Source: Bacillus halotolerans
Lineage (GTDB): Bacteria > Bacillota > Bacilli > Bacillales > Bacillaceae
Direction of reading: 5' to 3'
DNA length: 64,000 bases
NCBI RefSeq assembly: GCF_001517105.1
Contig: NZ_LPVF01000009.1
Location: 303,742 to 367,741 of the forward strand
Part shown: positions 61,988 to 64,000 of the stretch, piece by piece
How positions within the stretch are numbered: position 1 is the first letter of the stretch
Layout of the letters: every line of letters begins with the position of its first letter
Position numbers and translations under genes: made by a program
Notes under the pieces: model-generated
Database searches by the model: none
What the model was told of the DNA's origin: nothing
The model's input: only the letters and a program-made list of their open reading frames with translations

Positions 61988-62722
61988 GGATGATTCCTCC
62001 TCAATTAATGTTCCCGCTTCTGTTTCTGTACTTGAACGCACTTCTAACGGCACTTGGTAATTTTTCGCAAATTCAACCGCTCTCGGATGAAGAACGCCGG
62101 CGCCTAAATTGGCAAGCTCCAGCATTTCATCGTAAGAGATGCCGGCAAGCTTTCTCGCTGATTTCACGTAGCGCGGATCGGTTGTAAACACGCCGGGCAC
62201 GTCCGTATAAATATCACATTTATCCGCTTTTAATGCGGCAGCCAAAGCCACTGCTGTTGTGTCTGAACCGCCTCTGCCCAATGTTGTGATTTCACTGTCG
62301 TCTGTCATGCCTTGAAACCCTGCCACAACAACGACTTTTCCTTCCTGAAGCTGGCCTTCTAACACGGATGTGTTCATCTCCGTAATTCTGGCGTTGCCAT
62401 GGACGGCCTCCGTGCGGATCCCCGCCTGCCATCCTGTATAGGAAACGGCGTCATAGCCTTTTTCCTGCAGCGCCATGGAAAGCAAGGAAATGGTGACCTG
62501 CTCGCCTGTTGCCAACAGCATATCCATTTCACGTTTGCTCGGCTGATCAGTGATGTCTTTTGCAAGGCTGACCAATGCGTCAGTGGATTTCCCCATAGCT
62601 GATACGACAACAACGACTTGATGGCCTTTCTGTTTTTCCGCAATGACGCGGTTTGCTGCATTTTGAATTTTTTCGACTGAGCCGACGGAAGTACCTCCGA
62701 ATTTTTGTACAATGAGACCCAT
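61493..62722 (-). CDS. lysC: Aspartokinase II LysC, alpha subunit
   Basis: LysC phosphorylates aspartate, the first step to lysine, threonine and methionine; this isozyme is lysine-inhibited. ATG 62722 gives 410 aa (MGLIVQKFGGTSVGSVEKI). The kinase domain (about 1-235) has KFGGTS and TLGRGGSDTTAVALAAAL. Two ACT domains follow (about 265-410, IYGLTSGLTTLSTIF and VSIVGSGMVSNPGVAAEMF). It is two residues longer than the strain 168 protein as I recall it, in the QTQAGDHETG loop. Controlled by the lysine riboswitch. Confidence 0.96.
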   Translation of the reverse strand: MGLIVQKFGGTSVGSVEKIQNAANRVIAEKQKGHQVVVVVSAMGKSTDALVSLAKDITDQPSKREMDMLLATGEQVTISLLSMALQEKGYDAVSYTGWQAGIRTEAVHGNARITEMNTSVLEGQLQEGKVVVVAGFQGMTDDSEITTLGRGGSDTTAVALAAALKADKCDIYTDVPGVFTTDPRYVKSARKLAGISYDEMLELANLGAGVLHPRAVEFAKNYQVPLEVRSSTETEAGTLIEEESSMEQNLIVRGIAFEDQITRVTIYGLTSGLTTLSTIFTTLAKRNINVDIIIQTQAGDHETGISFSVKSEDADQAVAVLEEYKDALEFEKIETESKLAKVSIVGSGMVSNPGVAAEMFAVLAEKNILIKMVSTSEIKVSTVVSENDMVKAVEALHDAFELSKHPSAV

Positions 62723-62783
62723 GTATAACCACCCTTTACATTTTGGTTCGTGCGGGTGAGGAGAAAGAGTGCTTTGTCCACAA

Positions 62784-63027
62784 TAAAAAAAGCAATGAGA
62801 GGAATTGCTCTCATTGCTTATCAATTAATCATCACGATGATTATGAACAACGAGATAGCCCTCCAAGAAAATGATTTCTTGACAGCCTTACATTTATTCA
62901 ATGCACGGCCAGCAAATAATACCGATGGGGTTTTATTTACTTCGGCGACGCTCCCCTTTCAGCCTTTTTCTCAGAATCCATCTTTCTCCAAAGGCTTACT
63001 CTTGAAGTTCGCACCTCTATCTTCACC
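62784..63027 (-). ncRNA. Lysine riboswitch (L box) of lysC
   Basis: The minus strand carries the L-box core: GGTGAAGATAGAGGTGCGAAC at the 5' side in part, AAAGGCTGAAAGGGGAGCGT, CGCCGAAG and GCTGGCCGTGCATTGAA segments. The expression platform terminator AGCAATGAGAG/CTCTCATTGCT (62791-62819) follows, with a T-run. Bound lysine should favour the terminator. It fills most of the gap 62723-63091. Confidence 0.95.
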
Positions 63028-63060
63028 ATATTACACGATCTAATTATGAAATTAGTTCAC

Positions 63061-63089
63061 ATTTTATCAGAACTTTTTCAAAAGGACAA
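63061..63089 (-). promoter_or_regulatory. Candidate promoter of lysC
   Basis: Minus strand TTGTCC (63084-63089), 17-bp spacer, TAAAAT (63061-63066). A TGTAAT about 30 bp further down is an alternative -10 nearer the riboswitch. Right after the uvrC stop. Confidence 0.5.
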
Positions 63090-63091
63090 CA

Positions 63092-64000
63092 TTATTTTTG
63101 CAATTTATCATAAAGCAGCTGTGCCGCCGCTGCGGGTACACCCGCTTTTTTGATGTCCTCGAGGCTTGCTTCCTTCATTTTTTTGACTGAACCGAAATGC
63201 TTTAACAGCATTTTCTTTCTTTTTTCTCCGATTCCGGGTATATCGTCTAGCACAGACTGGAACGCGCTTTTCCCGCGGATTTGCCTGTGGAAGCTGATCG
63301 CAAACCGGTGCACCTCATCCTGAATGCGCTGAAGCAGGTAAAATTCCTGGCTGTTACGTTCAAGATAAACCGTCTCCAGCGGATCGCCGATTAATAAATT
63401 GGAGGTTCTGTGTTTATCATCCTTCGCCAAGCCGGCGATCGGGATATCCAAGCCCAGTTCGTTTTCTATGACGTCACGGGCCGCATTGATCTGGCCTTTC
63501 CCTCCGTCTATAATGATCAGATCAGGCAGCGGCAGGTTTTCACGAAGCACTCTCGTATATCTTCGTCTGACAACCTCCCTCATTGAGCCGTAATCATCAG
63601 GCCCTGTGACAGTTTTGATTTTGTATTTGCGGTATTCCTTTTTGTATGGTTTGCCGTCGATGAACACAATCATCGCCGAAACCGGGTTTGTCCCTTGTAT
63701 ATTCGAGTTATCGAACGCTTCGATTCTGTGCGGGGTATAAATATTTAAGGCGTCTCCGAGTTTCTGCACAGCACCGATTGAACGCTCCTCGTCACGTTCG
63801 ATTAAAGAGAATTTTTCTTTAAGCGAGATTTTTGCGTTTTTATGTGCCAGCATAAGCAATTCTTTCTTCGACCCTTTTTTCGGCTGATGGACGTTTGTTT
63901 CCAGCAGCTGCTCAATCATCGATTGATCGACGCTGTCCGGCACTAAAATCTCCTTCGGCAGAAAATGGTTGTTTTTTGAATAAAACTGCCCGATGAAGGT
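63092..64000 (-). CDS. uvrC: Excinuclease ABC subunit UvrC (5' part cut by window edge)
   Basis: UvrC makes both incisions in nucleotide-excision repair with UvrB. The frame is open to the window end, giving about 302 C-terminal residues of a protein near 600. Present are the linker with [17 protein letters not shown], the RNase H-like 5' nuclease domain ([32 protein letters not shown]), and the C-terminal double helix-hairpin-helix ([19 protein letters not shown]). The GIY-YIG domain is outside the window. No clear terminator separates it from lysC. Confidence 0.95.
   Translation of the reverse strand, partial: TFIGQFYSKNNHFLPKEILVPDSVDQSMIEQLLETNVHQPKKGSKKELLMLAHKNAKISLKEKFSLIERDEERSIGAVQKLGDALNIYTPHRIEAFDNSNIQGTNPVSAMIVFIDGKPYKKEYRKYKIKTVTGPDDYGSMREVVRRRYTRVLRENLPLPDLIIIDGGKGQINAARDVIENELGLDIPIAGLAKDDKHRTSNLLIGDPLETVYLERNSQEFYLLQRIQDEVHRFAISFHRQIRGKSAFQSVLDDIPGIGEKRKKMLLKHFGSVKKMKEASLEDIKKAGVPAAAAQLLYDKLQK

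Overview
The window is a chromosomal segment from a Bacillus of the B. subtilis group. Gene order is the classic nadB-nifS to uvrC stretch of that genome: phenylalanine and Obg genes, ribosomal proteins L21 and L27, spoIVF, min/mre, radC-maf, valS, hem, lon, clpX, leu-ilv, sdh and lysC. Almost every protein is recognisable from the B. subtilis 168 families, but many differ in sequence and SpoVID differs greatly in length. It is therefore probably a relative or divergent strain rather than 168 itself; this rests on memory of the 168 proteins, not on a search. Most genes lie on the minus strand. The exceptions are nifS-nadR, yszA, ysxD, ysnD-ysnE-ysnF and yslB. I see no insertion sequence, prophage, CRISPR array or rRNA operon; there is one tRNA-Arg gene.

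Layout. 1-2.6 kb: nadB (cut by the edge) divergent from nifS-nadR, with a shared NAD-repressor control region. 2.6-7.3 kb: pheA, pheB, obg, spo0B, then rpmA-prp-rplU behind an L21-type leader. 7.3-17.9 kb: spoIVFB-spoIVFA, minD-minC-mreD-mreC-mreB, radC, maf, spoIIB, comC, folC. 18-24.7 kb: valS with a T-box leader, yszA, ysxE, spoVID. 24.8-31.2 kb: hemAXCDBL, preceded by two PerR boxes. 31.3-40.8 kb: ysxD, ysxC-lonA, lonB, clpX, tig, ysoA. 40.9-49.7 kb: the ilvB-ilvH-ilvC-leuA-leuB-leuC-leuD operon behind a Leu T-box, with TnrA, CcpA and CodY-like sites upstream. 49.7-57.5 kb: ysnD, ysnE, ysnF, tRNA-Arg, ysnB, ysnA, rph, gerM, racE, ysmB, gerE, ysmA. 57.5-64 kb: sdhCAB, yslB, lysC with a lysine riboswitch and internal beta start, and the 3' half of uvrC.

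The content is mostly housekeeping: NAD, heme, branched-chain amino acids, aspartate-family amino acids, the TCA cycle, proteolysis and cell shape. Interleaved sporulation genes carry promoters that resemble sigma-F (lonB), sigma-E (spoVID, gerM) and sigma-K (gerE) sites. A general-stress gene (ysnF) has a sigma-B-like promoter.

I did not find a convincing new multi-gene system. The observations most worth a second look are: (1) a six-copy, 138-bp tandem repeat that lengthens the spore-coat protein SpoVID; (2) an apparent one-base deficit in an A-run at the start of spoIIB that puts its expected TTG start out of frame; (3) an unexplained structured intergenic region with a perfect palindrome between rpmA and spo0B; (4) a triple 12-bp-spaced repeat in the nadB/nifS control region; and (5) a second PerR-like box at hemA.
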